A stretch of DNA of 64,000 bases from Paenibacillus pinisoli (GTDB lineage Bacteria; Bacillota; Bacilli; Paenibacillales; Paenibacillaceae): NCBI RefSeq assembly GCF_003605435.1, contig NZ_QXQB01000003.1, forward strand, positions 434,001-498,000, written 5' to 3'. The translations under genes and the position numbers were made by a program. The notes beneath the pieces are model-generated. The model was not told the origin of the DNA and searched no databases. It worked only from the letters and a program-made list of their open reading frames with translations. Numbering within the stretch: the first letter of the stretch is position 1; each line of letters opens with the position of its first letter. Below, one piece after another: positions 24,887 to 33,836 of this stretch.

Positions 24887-27280
24887 TTAAGCTCCGTATA
24901 CCTCGAATTCCCAAAGCGAATATCCGTATGCGGTCGCTCTTGTCGTCGCATAGACGCGAACGAATTTGGCATTGGCCGCCGCAAATGCAATATCATCTAT
25001 AGCGCCGTCGCCTGTCGTCGTGCTGTATACGGTCGTCCAGTTCGTCGGCGTCGTGCCGCTGTCGTTCGATACTTGAATGGAATAAGCGGTCGCATAGGCG
25101 TCTTCCCAGTTCAGCTTCACCCGGTTGATGCTTTGCGTCGATCCCAAATTGACATAAATCCATTGTGGCGATGCGCCGTAAGCGCTGGCCCATCTTGTTG
25201 CCGCATTGCCGTCTACCGCTTTATCTCCTTCATGGCCTGCTGTCTCGACCGAGCTTGTCGCTGTCGCTTTGTTCAGCGCCAGGTTAGAGGGGGCAGTGCT
25301 GCCCCCGTACACCTCGAATTCCCAGAGCGAATACCCGTAAGGCGTGCCTCTGACCGTCCCGTGCACACGCACATATTTGGCCGTGCGTGCCGCAAACGTA
25401 ATGTCATCGATGCCTCCGTCGCCTGTAGTTGTCGTATATACTGTCGTCCAATTCGTCGGTGTGCCGCTGTCATTGGACACCTGGATCGTATAGGAGGAAG
25501 CATATGCCGCTTCCCAGTTCAGCTTCACGCGATTGACGGTCTGCGAAGAGCCCAGATTCACATAGATCCACTGCGGATCCACGCCTTCAGCGCTCGCCCA
25601 TCTCGTCGTGCTGCTGCCGTCAAAAGCTCTGGACGCCTCGAACCCGGTCCCTTCAACGGAGCTTGCGGTTGCCGATTTGTTCAAAGCCAGATTGGTACCT
25701 GTCGGCGGCGTCGTGCCGGATAAAGTCGTCGCAGAAGCCGTATTGCTGTTGCCGGACAAATTGCCCGCAGCATCGAACGCTCTTACCGTATAGCTGTAGC
25801 TTGTATTCGCGCTTAGTCCGGAATCGGCATAAGACAATCCTGTTGCCGTGCCGATCTGATTGCCGCCGCGATAGATGCGGTAGCCCGACACTCCGATATT
25901 GTCGGTCGAAGCCGTCCAGGTCAGATTAATGCTGCTGCTGGAAGTCGCCGTCGCCGTCAAGCTGCCCGGCACCGTAGGCGCCTGCGTATCGCTAGAAGCT
26001 GCCGTCGGCTTCCACCAGTTGCCCGTAATGAACAGCATCGTCATCAGGTTATAGGAATCGCTGAAGTAGTTCTCCTGCTTGTTCTTCATCCAATCCCAGC
26101 CCGCATTGACCCAAGCCTGATGGCTTGTGCTGGTTGTGCCCGCCGCAATGAACGGCGATACGAACACCGCTGTTGCGTACCCGCCAATTGTCGTGCCGTT
26201 CAGCTGGTAGCCGTCACGGATATTGGCCGGGCTGTTGCTTGCTTTGCCTTTAATCCAGACCGCGATTTTGTCTGCGATCGTCTTGCCCCGCGTATCGCCG
26301 TACATCGCATAATCCATGACGATGCGGAGCGGCACGCGCGCTGCGTTATAATAGTAAGCATTGGTTTGCTGGAATTCATTCAAGTACCATTCCGGTGCAG
26401 GCTGCGGAGGATTGTTCACGACGAAGTCGGAGATCAATCCTGTCGATGAAGCGTAGTTGTTGCTCACTTGCGTATAGACATTGTACAGATTGTTGATGAC
26501 GTTGATCCATGTCTGATCGCCTGTGAACTCGTAGAAAGCGCGAAGATGGGACAGCATCCAGTCGGAAGGACGCGTAGCCAGCGAGCTCTTGGAATCCCAG
26601 TCGCCCAGGTTCAGACGGTTGTTCGTCGTTACATAGCTCGCTTTGATGCCGTTCGTAATCATGTTTTGTGCTTCGGCCAAATAATTGACCGTACCATTCG
26701 AGCCCCATTGCTTATGGGCAAGCAGCAGGGAATACGCGATGTCGAGATCTCCGTCCGTCGCAGAGCCAAAATGCCCTTGGGCATTGATATGGTCCGCCAC
26801 GACCCAGCCCATCAGATTGGGATTGCCCGAGCTCTTGTAAGCGCGTGCAGTTTTGAACAGTCCATTGAAGATGGTTTGGGCATTGGGATCATGTCCGGCC
26901 ATCAGCGCCGTAATGACCATGCCGTAGCCTTGCCCCTCGGATGTGCCTAGCGGCACGAAGCCGTCAGCGCTGCCTGTAATCTCACCTTTTACATAATACC
27001 CGCCTGGAAGCGTAGAGAGATTGTTTTTCAAATACTTGCCTTTCCAGTAATCATAATAGGCCGCTACGGCTGTATTCATAGCCGCTTGCGTCACATGGTT
27101 AGGCTTTATAATGCCGGAATAACTGACTTGCTGCGGGAACGGCATCATCTCGCCAGCGGCGTGAACCTTACCCACATTGCCCTTCGGAACGAAACCAATC
27201 GATACAACCATAGCCAAGCACAGAAGCAGAAGAAACGCGGACTTCAATCTCGGTGAACCGGATAACGATGAAGTAAACAA
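24887..27280 (-). CDS. secreted GH8 chitosanase/glucanase with FN3 and two discoidin (F5/8 type C) domains
   Basis: 797 residues. Signal peptide (about 1-42, ending KVHA) then a GH8 alpha6/alpha6 barrel (about 45-425): catalytic Glu in GTSEGQGYGMV, the Asp segment SATDGDLDIAYSL, and QQTNAYYYNAARVPLR later. A fibronectin type III domain follows (about 433-520), then two F5/8 C modules (about 525-660 and 663-797), each with SSVE..GxExxxAxDGxxxTRWAS and KYVRVHGTxRGTPYGYSLWEFEVYG. This is the architecture described for the Paenibacillus fukuinensis chitosanase-glucanase. It should hydrolyse chitosan and/or mixed beta-glucan outside the cell. The start is TTG with AAGGAGG 9 bp upstream. A perfect palindrome lies 45 bp before the start. 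Confidence 0.93.
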   Translation of the reverse strand: MFTSSLSGSPRLKSAFLLLLCLAMVVSIGFVPKGNVGKVHAAGEMMPFPQQVSYSGIIKPNHVTQAAMNTAVAAYYDYWKGKYLKNNLSTLPGGYYVKGEITGSADGFVPLGTSEGQGYGMVITALMAGHDPNAQTIFNGLFKTARAYKSSGNPNLMGWVVADHINAQGHFGSATDGDLDIAYSLLLAHKQWGSNGTVNYLAEAQNMITNGIKASYVTTNNRLNLGDWDSKSSLATRPSDWMLSHLRAFYEFTGDQTWINVINNLYNVYTQVSNNYASSTGLISDFVVNNPPQPAPEWYLNEFQQTNAYYYNAARVPLRIVMDYAMYGDTRGKTIADKIAVWIKGKASNSPANIRDGYQLNGTTIGGYATAVFVSPFIAAGTTSTSHQAWVNAGWDWMKNKQENYFSDSYNLMTMLFITGNWWKPTAASSDTQAPTVPGSLTATATSSSSINLTWTASTDNIGVSGYRIYRGGNQIGTATGLSYADSGLSANTSYSYTVRAFDAAGNLSGNSNTASATTLSGTTPPTGTNLALNKSATASSVEGTGFEASRAFDGSSTTRWASAEGVDPQWIYVNLGSSQTVNRVKLNWEAAYASSYTIQVSNDSGTPTNWTTVYTTTTGDGGIDDITFAARTAKYVRVHGTVRGTPYGYSLWEFEVYGGSTAPSNLALNKATATSSVETAGHEGDKAVDGNAATRWASAYGASPQWIYVNLGSTQSINRVKLNWEDAYATAYSIQVSNDSGTTPTNWTTVYSTTTGDGAIDDIAFAAANAKFVRVYATTRATAYGYSLWEFEVYGA

Positions 27281-27324
27281 ACTGCAACGCCTCCTTAATT
27301 GGATGTTGGCTAACCTAGGCTCAT

Positions 27325-27344
27325 AAGTTTAAGCGCTTAAACTT
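27325..27344. promoter_or_regulatory. 20-bp perfect palindrome upstream of the GH8 gene (LacI-type operator candidate)
   Basis: AAGTTTAAGCGCTTAAACTT is symmetric about a central CG, the usual geometry of LacI/GalR-family operators. It departs from the CcpA cre consensus at three positions, so a dedicated sugar repressor is more likely. It lies 45-64 bp before the GH8 start codon, in promoter position. No LacI-family gene is present in the window. Confidence 0.7.
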
Positions 27345-27460
27345 TTGAACCAAAAAAATAGGGTTTCGAAACCTGCTTTTAAAATAACACATTTCGATTC
27401 CCGTGAAAACACTTTCTTCTAAACTCTACAAACTCTCTATTATTTCGCTATTGTTCCGCA

Positions 27461-27922
27461 CTATTGTCGAATGGAGGGCAGCTCGAACAGGGCAAGTCTG
27501 ACCTCTGGCGCAATCTCGATCTCGCCCGCATCCGCGAAGCCGAAGCTCCGGTATAACGCAATGGCCGGTTTGTTGCCGGCTCCGGTACTCACCTTGACCC
27601 GCTTATGCTTGCCTGCGCCTTCCAGCACATAATCAACCAATGACCTAGCGATGCCTCTGCGAAAATAATCCGGGTGGACGACCATTCGGCAAATATCGAT
27701 CGCGTCTCCTTCATCTTCGTATGATATGAATCCGGCCAACGCACCTTCTATTCGATAGCCGACAAAGGTCTCTCCGCTCGCCATCATCGTCTCCGCTGTA
27801 TCCCGAAGCGGCGGAATGTCCCAGAAGCCGATCAGCTCCGCTTCGATTCGGTATGCGGGCAGCTGCACCGCCAGCAATTGCTCCGCGACTCCCCGGTCTT
27901 GATGCTGCTCAATTCCAATCAT
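27461..27922 (-). CDS. GNAT-family N-acetyltransferase
   Basis: 153 residues. The acetyl-CoA site is seen in DICRMVVHPDYFRRGIARSLVDYVL (motif A, R-R-G-I-A) and the C-terminal motif B in VSTGAGNKPAIALYRSFGF. Cytosolic. The acceptor substrate cannot be deduced. It stands alone, 180 bp upstream in its transcription direction from nothing obvious and separated from the GH8 promoter; AGGAG is present before the ATG. Confidence 0.9.
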   Translation of the reverse strand: MIGIEQHQDRGVAEQLLAVQLPAYRIEAELIGFWDIPPLRDTAETMMASGETFVGYRIEGALAGFISYEDEGDAIDICRMVVHPDYFRRGIARSLVDYVLEGAGKHKRVKVSTGAGNKPAIALYRSFGFADAGEIEIAPEVRLALFELPSIRQ

Positions 27923-28173
27923 GTTTTTCTCTCCTACTGTTCAGTTAGGTGCCGGGCCGGGCACTGCCTGCGCAAGATCGTTACCCGACCAATGTAGCAC
28001 AAGTGATGAGGTCCAGTCTAGCATTTGAGCCCATCCCGTGTAAGGGTTTCCATGTATCCCGATTTCAATAGGAATTATCTATAAGCTTATAGTTAAACTA
28101 TTGAATTAGATTCAGACATGTAATATAGTAGAAAAAATCAATTTAATCCATTAGACAGGGGCATGCTTCGCCT

Positions 28174-29889
28174 ATGAATCAACCGACTAAACATCTGTTT
28201 CGCTTTACGATCAACCGCAAGCTTTTTGCAGGATTTGCCGCCGTACTCCTCATCTTGATGGCCACCGTTGCCATCGGCTACTCTCAAATCACCCGGGTAG
28301 ATAGTCAATATACGTCCATCATCGAAGACAAGGCCCACAAGCTGATACTCATACAGGAACTGAACGCCGAGGTCAAAAAAGAGCAAGCGGCGATGCGCGG
28401 CTATCTGCTGCTGGGCGATGCTGAATCGCTGCAAGACTTCACCGACGCTCACAATGGCTATCGGGCGCTAAGCCGCAATCTGGAGTCGATCATCGAGCAT
28501 CCGGAGGCCGCTGCCATGCTCCAAGAGCTGAACCAACTGGAGAGCGAATACTACTTTACCTCTAATAAGGCTATCAAGCTCAGAGTTTCCGGCGATGCCA
28601 AGCAGTATCTGGAGATTGCTTCGTCCCAAGCTCAGCCTATTCTGAAGCAATTCGACCAGAAAGCCGAAGAGCTGGCCGTCTATCAGCAAAGCCTGCTCAA
28701 TGAAAGCAGGGAAGAAGTACATAGCGAGATTGAATCCATCAAGCAGTTGGTGTTGCTGCTTGGCGTCGCAGCCGTAGCGATCAGCCTCGTTATCTCGTGG
28801 TTCGTCGGCCGCATCATATCCAGGCCGGTCAAAGCTATTGCGGCGACGGCGGAGCGAATCGCGGCAGGCGATCTCACCTCCGAGAAGGTCAATATCCGCA
28901 ACCGGGATGAAGTAGGCGATCTCGCACGTTCCTTCAATGCAATGTCGGAGCAGCTTCGCGGGCTTATCCGCCATGTCCATGGCAGCGCCGAGCAGGTGGC
29001 CGCTTCCGCCCAGCAGCTGACCGCGACAAGCGAGCAGGCCTCTGCCGCTTCAGGACAAATCGCGGGTACGATGCAGCAAGTCGCGACGGACGCGAACGAC
29101 GGCTTTACCCATCTGGAGGAAGCGTCCCGTACGATAAGCGACATGTCGGCCGGCGTGCTGCATATCTCCGATAGAGCCCGCCAAGTATCGGACTCTGCAT
29201 CCGAGGCTTATGAACGGGCCGAAGACGGCGGCCAAGCGATCCACACGGCAACCCGGCAAATGGGCTCGATTCATGATGCGGTATCCGGATTGTCCGTCCA
29301 AATCCATACGCTCGGCGAGCGCTCGGCCCAGATTAGCCATATCTTGAATGCCATTACCGAGATGGCGAAGCAAACGAATATTTTATCGCTGAACGCCGGC
29401 ATTGAGGCGGCCCGTGCAGGAGAGAACGGGAAAGGCTTCCTCGTCATCGCAAGCGAAATCCGCAAGCTGGCTGAACAATCCTCGCATTCCGCAGGCCAAA
29501 TCTCGGAGCTGATTGCGTCCATCCAAGAGGAGACGGGCCAAGCGGTGCAGAAGATGGATGCCGCTTCGCAAGAGGTCGCATCGGGTCTCGGAGCTGTCCG
29601 TTCTGCCGGCACTGCGTTCGAGCATATTCAAAACTCTGTTCATGCCGTGAACGGCCAAATCCAGGATGTCTCCTCCTCGATCGAGCAAGTGGCTGCGGGC
29701 GCAGAGCAAATTGTCGGCGCGATGAAAGCCGTCATGACCGCGTCCGAATCGACGGTGCGAGGCGCCCAGGAGGTAACTGCCGCAACGGAAGAGCAGCTTG
29801 CTTCCATGGAAGAGGTAGCTGCTTCCGCCCGTATGCTCTCCCGCATGTCTGAGCAGTTGCAAGGGCAACTGGAGAAGTTTAAATTATAG
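28174..29889 (+). CDS. methyl-accepting chemotaxis protein
   Basis: 571 residues. Membrane helix at about 18-37, an extracytoplasmic four-helix region (about 38-188) with the CHASE3-like stretch [22 protein letters not shown], second helix 189-210, HAMP domain 211-265 ([22 protein letters not shown]), and the cytoplasmic signalling hairpin with the conserved tip [43 protein letters not shown]. It should signal to CheA/CheW. A perfect 13-bp terminator stem follows. The ligand is unknown. The 250-bp region upstream (27923-28173) holds no gene. Confidence 0.95.
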   Translation: MNQPTKHLFRFTINRKLFAGFAAVLLILMATVAIGYSQITRVDSQYTSIIEDKAHKLILIQELNAEVKKEQAAMRGYLLLGDAESLQDFTDAHNGYRALSRNLESIIEHPEAAAMLQELNQLESEYYFTSNKAIKLRVSGDAKQYLEIASSQAQPILKQFDQKAEELAVYQQSLLNESREEVHSEIESIKQLVLLLGVAAVAISLVISWFVGRIISRPVKAIAATAERIAAGDLTSEKVNIRNRDEVGDLARSFNAMSEQLRGLIRHVHGSAEQVAASAQQLTATSEQASAASGQIAGTMQQVATDANDGFTHLEEASRTISDMSAGVLHISDRARQVSDSASEAYERAEDGGQAIHTATRQMGSIHDAVSGLSVQIHTLGERSAQISHILNAITEMAKQTNILSLNAGIEAARAGENGKGFLVIASEIRKLAEQSSHSAGQISELIASIQEETGQAVQKMDAASQEVASGLGAVRSAGTAFEHIQNSVHAVNGQIQDVSSSIEQVAAGAEQIVGAMKAVMTASESTVRGAQEVTAATEEQLASMEEVAASARMLSRMSEQLQGQLEKFKL

Positions 29890-29900
29890 AGCTAAGAGAG

Positions 29901-29936
29901 AAGGGACTCCGCTGCTTCAAGCGGAGTCCCTTCCTT
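29901..29936 (+). terminator. terminator after the chemoreceptor gene
   Basis: AAGGGACTCCGCT (29901-29913) pairs perfectly with AGCGGAGTCCCTT (29920-29932) over a six-base loop, followed by a TTCCTT tract. It lies between convergent genes and may act in both directions. Confidence 0.85.
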
Positions 29937-29943
29937 GCTCTCT

Positions 29944-30309
29944 CTATTTCGCGCCGTGCAGCGCTTCTAGTCCCTCTTCCTCAGTAGCCTTGAAGAAGAA
30001 GTGATTGCCGTGATTGCACTCATAGATAAAGTCCCTCAAGCTTTTGCTGTTATAGCCGCTAAAGTCACCGACAATAGCCAGCTTCGTATGATAATTGGTG
30101 CATTTTTGAAAAATCTCACCTGCCAGCCCCGTCTTCAGCTCGAAAAAGTCCTCATGGATCAATTCCTTCCGAATCAGCACCTTGGCGCAGTCCAAATAAT
30201 GAGCGTTCATGATCGCATCCAGTGCATCCTGCACACCCTCGATCACAACACCGTCTCCCGACAGGATCGCAACCTTCGAGTCGTCCTTTGCATCTATAGT
30301 TAAGTTCAT
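29944..30309 (-). CDS. DUF4180 domain protein
   Basis: 121 residues from the ATG at 30309, chosen because AAGGAG lies 8 bp before it (ATG codons at 30312 and 30315 are alternatives). The C-terminal segment VGDFSGYNSKSLRDFIYECNHGNHFFFKATEEEGLEAL matches DUF4180, and the mid-part DALDAIMNAHYLDCAKVLIRKELIHEDFFELKTGLAGEIFQKCTNYHTKLAIVG supports it. The family has a STAS-like appearance; no function is established. It starts 21 bp after the acetyltransferase gene, so both form a small operon. Confidence 0.88.
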   Translation of the reverse strand: MNLTIDAKDDSKVAILSGDGVVIEGVQDALDAIMNAHYLDCAKVLIRKELIHEDFFELKTGLAGEIFQKCTNYHTKLAIVGDFSGYNSKSLRDFIYECNHGNHFFFKATEEEGLEALHGAK

Positions 30310-30330
30310 CATCATCTCTCCTTCCACAAT

Positions 30331-30750
30331 TCAAAAGCTTTTTCTCATATAATAATGCTTGTATCCCCCGGCATTGTCAATTTGTCCGTAAGTCTCGAAT
30401 CCTAACTTTCTGTAAAAATCGTACGCCTGAAAGCTGAGCGTATCCAGCTTCATAAAGTCGCATTGACTCGCGCGGGCCAGCCGTTCCGCTTCTTGCATCA
30501 GCATCCGGCCGCAGCCATGCTTGCGCGCATGCTCCTCGATATAAAGAATATGGATCTCCATCCAGTTCCAGCAGATCTCGCCGATAAGCCCGCCGCAGGT
30601 CCGTCCCTCCCCATCGATCAGAAGCAGATTTACCTCGCGATACCTATCCCTCAATTCCGACGGGAAATGAGCCTGGTTGAATGCAATGAGACCATTCCGG
30701 ACAAATGATTTGGACTCTGCCGAGTTTTGTTCTTTGATTACATACTCCAT
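30331..30750 (-). CDS. GNAT-family N-acetyltransferase
   Basis: 139 residues. The segment WMEIHILYIEEHARKHGCGRMLMQEAERLARASQ is motif A with the acetyl-CoA loop H-G-C-G-R; SFQAYDFYRKLGFETYGQIDNAGGYKHYYMRK is motif B and the terminal strand. The pattern resembles acetyltransferases annotated as acting on small amines or antibiotics, but the substrate is not inferable. It is the promoter-proximal gene of a two-gene unit with the DUF4180 protein. Confidence 0.9.
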   Translation of the reverse strand: MEYVIKEQNSAESKSFVRNGLIAFNQAHFPSELRDRYREVNLLLIDGEGRTCGGLIGEICWNWMEIHILYIEEHARKHGCGRMLMQEAERLARASQCDFMKLDTLSFQAYDFYRKLGFETYGQIDNAGGYKHYYMRKSF

Positions 30751-30891
30751 GCGTCTGTGCTCCTTGTATTTATTTATCGCTGATTTCCACTGTATGACGG
30801 GTTGGCCTTTTTCGATTAAAAGAACACGCCGCTGCGATTAAGGCTCCTTTTCAGTGCGCTCATTCGCAGCCTGCCCTTGTATGATTTCCTG

Positions 30892-31010
30892 GCTCCGTTA
30901 GATCGTACACTAAGCTAATTGGCTGTATCCTAGCTCCGTTAGGTCATACGCTAAATACTTGGATGTATACCCAACTCCGATAGGTCATACGCTAAGTTAA
31001 TTGTTTGACA
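30892..31010. repeat. three degenerate 41-bp tandem repeats
   Basis: Units begin GCTCCGTTAGATCGTACACT (30892), GCTCCGTTAGGTCATACGCT (30933) and ACTCCGATAGGTCATACGCT (30974), with the joint AAGCTAATTGGCTGTATCCTA between them. The last unit overlaps the 3' end of the PARG-like gene, whose stop lies at 30992. No gene occupies 30751-30991. Confidence 0.75.
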
Positions 31011-31822
31011 AATGCACGGTAAACTTCTTTCCCAGGCTTCGTATCATATATGGCAAACACAACTTTGCGGAATACGCCCCGGAACTTGTCGCCTGTAAGC
31101 GCCTGCCGGAACCAAGCAGCCACTTCTTCCGGATTGTTCCGGAATACACCGCAGCCGTATGCGCCCAGCACTAGCGTTGTTTGCTTATGTGCCTGTGCCA
31201 CCGCCAGCACCTTATCGATTCTGCGACGCATCACGGGATCAATCAGCGCTATATTGTGAGGCTCTCGCTCTCTTACTACTCCCGCATTTACCGCTGGCGC
31301 AGTTATGATCGAGACCGGATATGCCTCATCCAGCAAGGCACCGCTATCATCACGGAATACCGGAACCTTTGGCGAATAAATCATAAAGTCGGAGTACAAG
31401 CAAGTGCGCTGCCCGGCATTGTGACTGTACATTTCCTTCATCTGAGCAATCGTCGGGTAGAGGCCGGAGGCGCGTGCCAGACTTTCCTCCTGCGCTCTGG
31501 CCCCCGTCAGAAACCCGCCGCCCGGATGCTTCGCGGAAGCGAAATTCAAACAAGTCAGCTCTGTATCCTCCTTCGCCAGTCTGGCCGCAGCCTCAAGCGT
31601 CGTTTCCTCCGTCACTTCGATAATCGTCTTGTTCGTGTGCTCAGGCTCCAGCTCGGATAACAGTTGGTCCGTATCCTCGATCCGGTAAAGCACAGCTCCT
31701 TCTATCGCATAGGTCAGCGCGCCGCCTATATCCACATTCTTATTGTTGGCATTCCGGTAATGCCCCTGCTCTATTATGGTCAACGTTTCTTCGGCAACTC
31801 TTGCCGCTGCGTTTCGATTCAT
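30992..31822 (-). CDS. bacterial-type poly(ADP-ribose) glycohydrolase (TIGR02452 / DUF2263 family)
   Basis: 276 residues. A macrodomain with the PARG signature: GGGFLTGARAQEESLARASGLYPT around residue 100, in which GGG-x(6)-QEE carries the catalytic Glu, preceded by LTCLNFASAKHPGG. Later segments VSIITAPAVNAGVVRE and TTLVLGAYGCGVFRNNPEEVAAWFRQAL are the ADP-ribose-binding loops. Bacterial members remove ADP-ribose from proteins or polymers. No ADP-ribosyltransferase or DarT-like toxin is encoded beside it, so it looks like a stand-alone eraser. GAGGTG precedes the ATG. Confidence 0.93.
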   Translation of the reverse strand: MNRNAAARVAEETLTIIEQGHYRNANNKNVDIGGALTYAIEGAVLYRIEDTDQLLSELEPEHTNKTIIEVTEETTLEAAARLAKEDTELTCLNFASAKHPGGGFLTGARAQEESLARASGLYPTIAQMKEMYSHNAGQRTCLYSDFMIYSPKVPVFRDDSGALLDEAYPVSIITAPAVNAGVVREREPHNIALIDPVMRRRIDKVLAVAQAHKQTTLVLGAYGCGVFRNNPEEVAAWFRQALTGDKFRGVFRKVVFAIYDTKPGKEVYRAFVKQLT

Positions 31823-32029
31823 GGCCCTTCACCTCTTCAACTTTTCGTCTACATATTGCTTGCTTATTAGGTCGATTGTAATGGATTTTGAACGGCAACC
31901 CTACTGACAGAATAGTTTAAATAAAATTTTCCTCCCATTTCAGCCAATAAAGCAACAGCGCTTTCTGGCCATGCATCCAGTTTTCCGTCTGCTCTTAAAT
32001 TACCTCGACAGTCTAAGCCGGGGGCCACG

Positions 32030-32772
32030 CTTCTAACGCCGCCTCGCATCGATACAGCTTCATTTCTGCCAACTCTACGCTTCTAACGCCGCCTCACACC
32101 GTTGTAGCAGCATTTCTGCCAATTCCGCGCTTCTAACGTCGCCTCACACCGTTGCAGCGTCATTTCTGCCAACTCCACGCTTCTAACGCCGCCTCACATC
32201 GCTGCAGCATCATTTCTGCCAACTTCACGCTTCTAACGCCGCCTCGCATCGCTGCAGCATCATTTCTGCCAACTCCACGCTTCTAACGCCGCCTCACACC
32301 GTTGCAGCATCATTTCTGCCAATTCCGCGCTTCTAACGCCGCCATACACCGCTACAACATCATTTCTGCTAACTCCACGTTTCTAACGCCGCCATACACC
32401 GCTATAACATCATTTCTGCTAACTCCACACTTCTAACGCCGCCATACAACGCTACAGCTTCATTTCTGCCAACTTCACGCTTCTAACGCCGCCATACAAC
32501 GCTACAGCATCATTTCTGCCAATCCCGCGCTTCTAACGTCGCCTCACACCGTTGCAGCATCATTTCTGCCGAGTTCACACTTCTAACGCCGCCATACACC
32601 GCTACAGCATCATTTCTGCCAACTTCACGCTTCTAACGCCGCCATACACCGCTACAACATCATTTCTGCTAACTCCACACTTCTAACGCCGCCATACACT
32701 GCTACAGCTTCATTTCTGCCAACTTCACGCTTCTAACATCGCCATACACCGCTACAGCATCATTTCTGCCCC
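32030..32772. repeat. fifteen 50-bp tandem repeats
   Basis: TTCTAAC occurs at 32031, 32081, 32131 and then every 50 bp to 32731, fifteen units without an indel. The unit is CTTCTAACGCCGCCTCACAC followed by CGTTGCAGCATCATTTCTGCC and AACTCCACG. Variation is concentrated in the middle (CTCACACCGTTGCAGC versus CATACACCGCTACAAC), with the first units of one type and the later units mainly of the other. No frame stays open (50 is not a multiple of three) and there are no separate spacers, so it is not a CRISPR. The flanks 31823-32029 contain nothing recognisable apart from the promoter side of the PARG gene. Confidence 0.95.
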
Positions 32773-32790
32773 GACGGCCGATCCGGCTAC

Positions 32791-32870
32791 TGTAAGCCGA
32801 GTTTCTCGGCTTACAGCCGCCTAAACAGCGGAACCAACCGCTGCATGCAGAGTTTCTCGGCTTACAGCCA
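32791..32870. repeat. dispersed palindromic repeat, one full and one degenerate copy
   Basis: AAGCCGAGTTTCTCGGCTT at about 32793-32811 is identical to the palindrome of the 51-bp array at 15.6-16.0 kb; a second, degenerate copy GCAGAGTTTCTCGGCTTACAG follows at about 32847. The joint GTAAGCCGAG..CTCGGCTTACAGCC gives a 23-bp stem-loop. Confidence 0.8.
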
Positions 32871-32876
32871 CCCAAC

Positions 32877-32911
32877 AAAAAAAGCCCCGGCGCACTCGCG
32901 CCGAGACCCTG
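32877..32911 (-). terminator. terminator downstream of the PAP2 gene
   Basis: On the minus strand TCTCGGCGC and GCGCCGGGGCT form a hairpin with G-T pairs over a four-base loop, followed by seven T residues. It lies 236 bp beyond the PAP2 stop; the stretch between holds only short repeats. Confidence 0.65.
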
Positions 32912-32978
32912 TATAACACATTATTTTTCACCAGATCGACTCATGGATAGCATACTGCCAGCTTATTAAACCATCTAA

Positions 32979-33095
32979 TAGGTGAACTCTGCTATTCGAC
33001 CATTCGTCTAGGTGAACTCTGCACATATGCATAGTATTCGTCCATTCGTCTAAGCGAACCCTGCACACATGCATAGTATTCGTCCATTTCCATTT
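32979..33095. repeat. short degenerate tandem repeats and pyrimidine tract
   Basis: GGTGAACTCTGC or AGCGAACCCTGC recurs at about 32981, 33011 and 33053, each followed by ATATGCATAGTATTCGTCCATTCGTCTA-like sequence in pieces, giving about 42-bp units. From 33088 the sequence becomes a CCATTTCC-type pyrimidine tract reaching 33130. No gene is supported. Confidence 0.65.
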
Positions 33096-33146
33096 CCATT
33101 GTCATTCCTATTCCCATTCCATCCCATTGAGCGTCCTCACCCTATA

Positions 33147-33809
33147 TTACTGGGACAAATAAGAGCGCTGTTCTTCATACACAGCTTTGCTGCGGGACTT
33201 CAGCAGCCGGCCTGCCCATCCGAAGATGACATGGCCAAGCATAATTCCGGCGAACACATCCATCACCACATGCTGCTTTACGAATAACGTCGACAAAATA
33301 ATGGACCACGTAATGATGCCGATCCCAATCTTCGTACCGCGCCCGATTGACTTCGACTGGGTAGCGGCTCTGAACAGCAAATAGCTGGACAAGCAATGAA
33401 TGCTTGGAAAACAGTTGAACGGCGCGTCATTCGTATAGACGAACTGCACCAGCCAGCTCAGCAAGTCGTTCCCCTGCAGCTCCGCTCTCGGTACGGTCGT
33501 TTGGAAGATGGCATAAATGACGTAGCATATCAAGACACTAATGACATAGGCAAGCAGCGTCCGGTAATACGTGGGACGATCCTTGAAGTAGAAAAAGATA
33601 AACGTAAGATACAGAAAAGGCATCCATATGGCGTAAGGAATGATGAAGACCTTCATAAACGGAATCAGATCATCCAAATCCGTATAGAGCATCCACACCT
33701 GGACCGGCTCCTGGTTAATTAATGTGTAGATCAAACCTAAAGTCGGAATAGCAAGCAGCATCCATAGCGGATGGGCAAGCACCCTCTTCATTCCTTCCTT
33801 CGTCAACAT
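33147..33809 (-). CDS. PAP2-family membrane phosphatase
   Basis: 220 residues with about six membrane helices. The two catalytic motifs are present: PSIHCLSSYL in NCFPSIHCLSSYLLF (about residue 137) and KQHVVMDVFAGIMLGH (about residue 183), the lipid-phosphate phosphatase pattern with nucleophile His and supporting His/Asp. Its organisation is like the family sometimes annotated inositol phosphorylceramide synthase-like in Firmicutes. Likely substrates are undecaprenyl or phosphatidic phosphates (inference). It follows bshB2 by 27 bp on the same strand. Confidence 0.9.
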   Translation of the reverse strand: MLTKEGMKRVLAHPLWMLLAIPTLGLIYTLINQEPVQVWMLYTDLDDLIPFMKVFIIPYAIWMPFLYLTFIFFYFKDRPTYYRTLLAYVISVLICYVIYAIFQTTVPRAELQGNDLLSWLVQFVYTNDAPFNCFPSIHCLSSYLLFRAATQSKSIGRGTKIGIGIITWSIILSTLFVKQHVVMDVFAGIMLGHVIFGWAGRLLKSRSKAVYEEQRSYLSQ

Positions 33810-33836
33810 GGAATCCCCCCGGTAAATATCTATGTC

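Noticed and set aside
24449..25723. Open frame of about 420 codons on the plus strand opposite the GH8 gene
   Set aside because: It runs antisense through the discoidin repeats, and its repetitive product mirrors them; no start context.
27325..27344. CcpA cre site upstream of the GH8 gene
   Set aside because: Three departures from the cre consensus; the longer perfect palindrome fits another LacI-family protein better.
32030..32772. Possible CRISPR array
   Set aside because: The period is constant but there is no alternation of identical repeats with unique spacers; the whole 50-bp unit is similar, and no cas genes are present.
33069..33287. Small open frame of 72 codons with Pro/Phe-rich N-terminus
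   Set aside because: It covers the pyrimidine tract and the end of the PAP2 gene on the opposite strand; no ribosome site.
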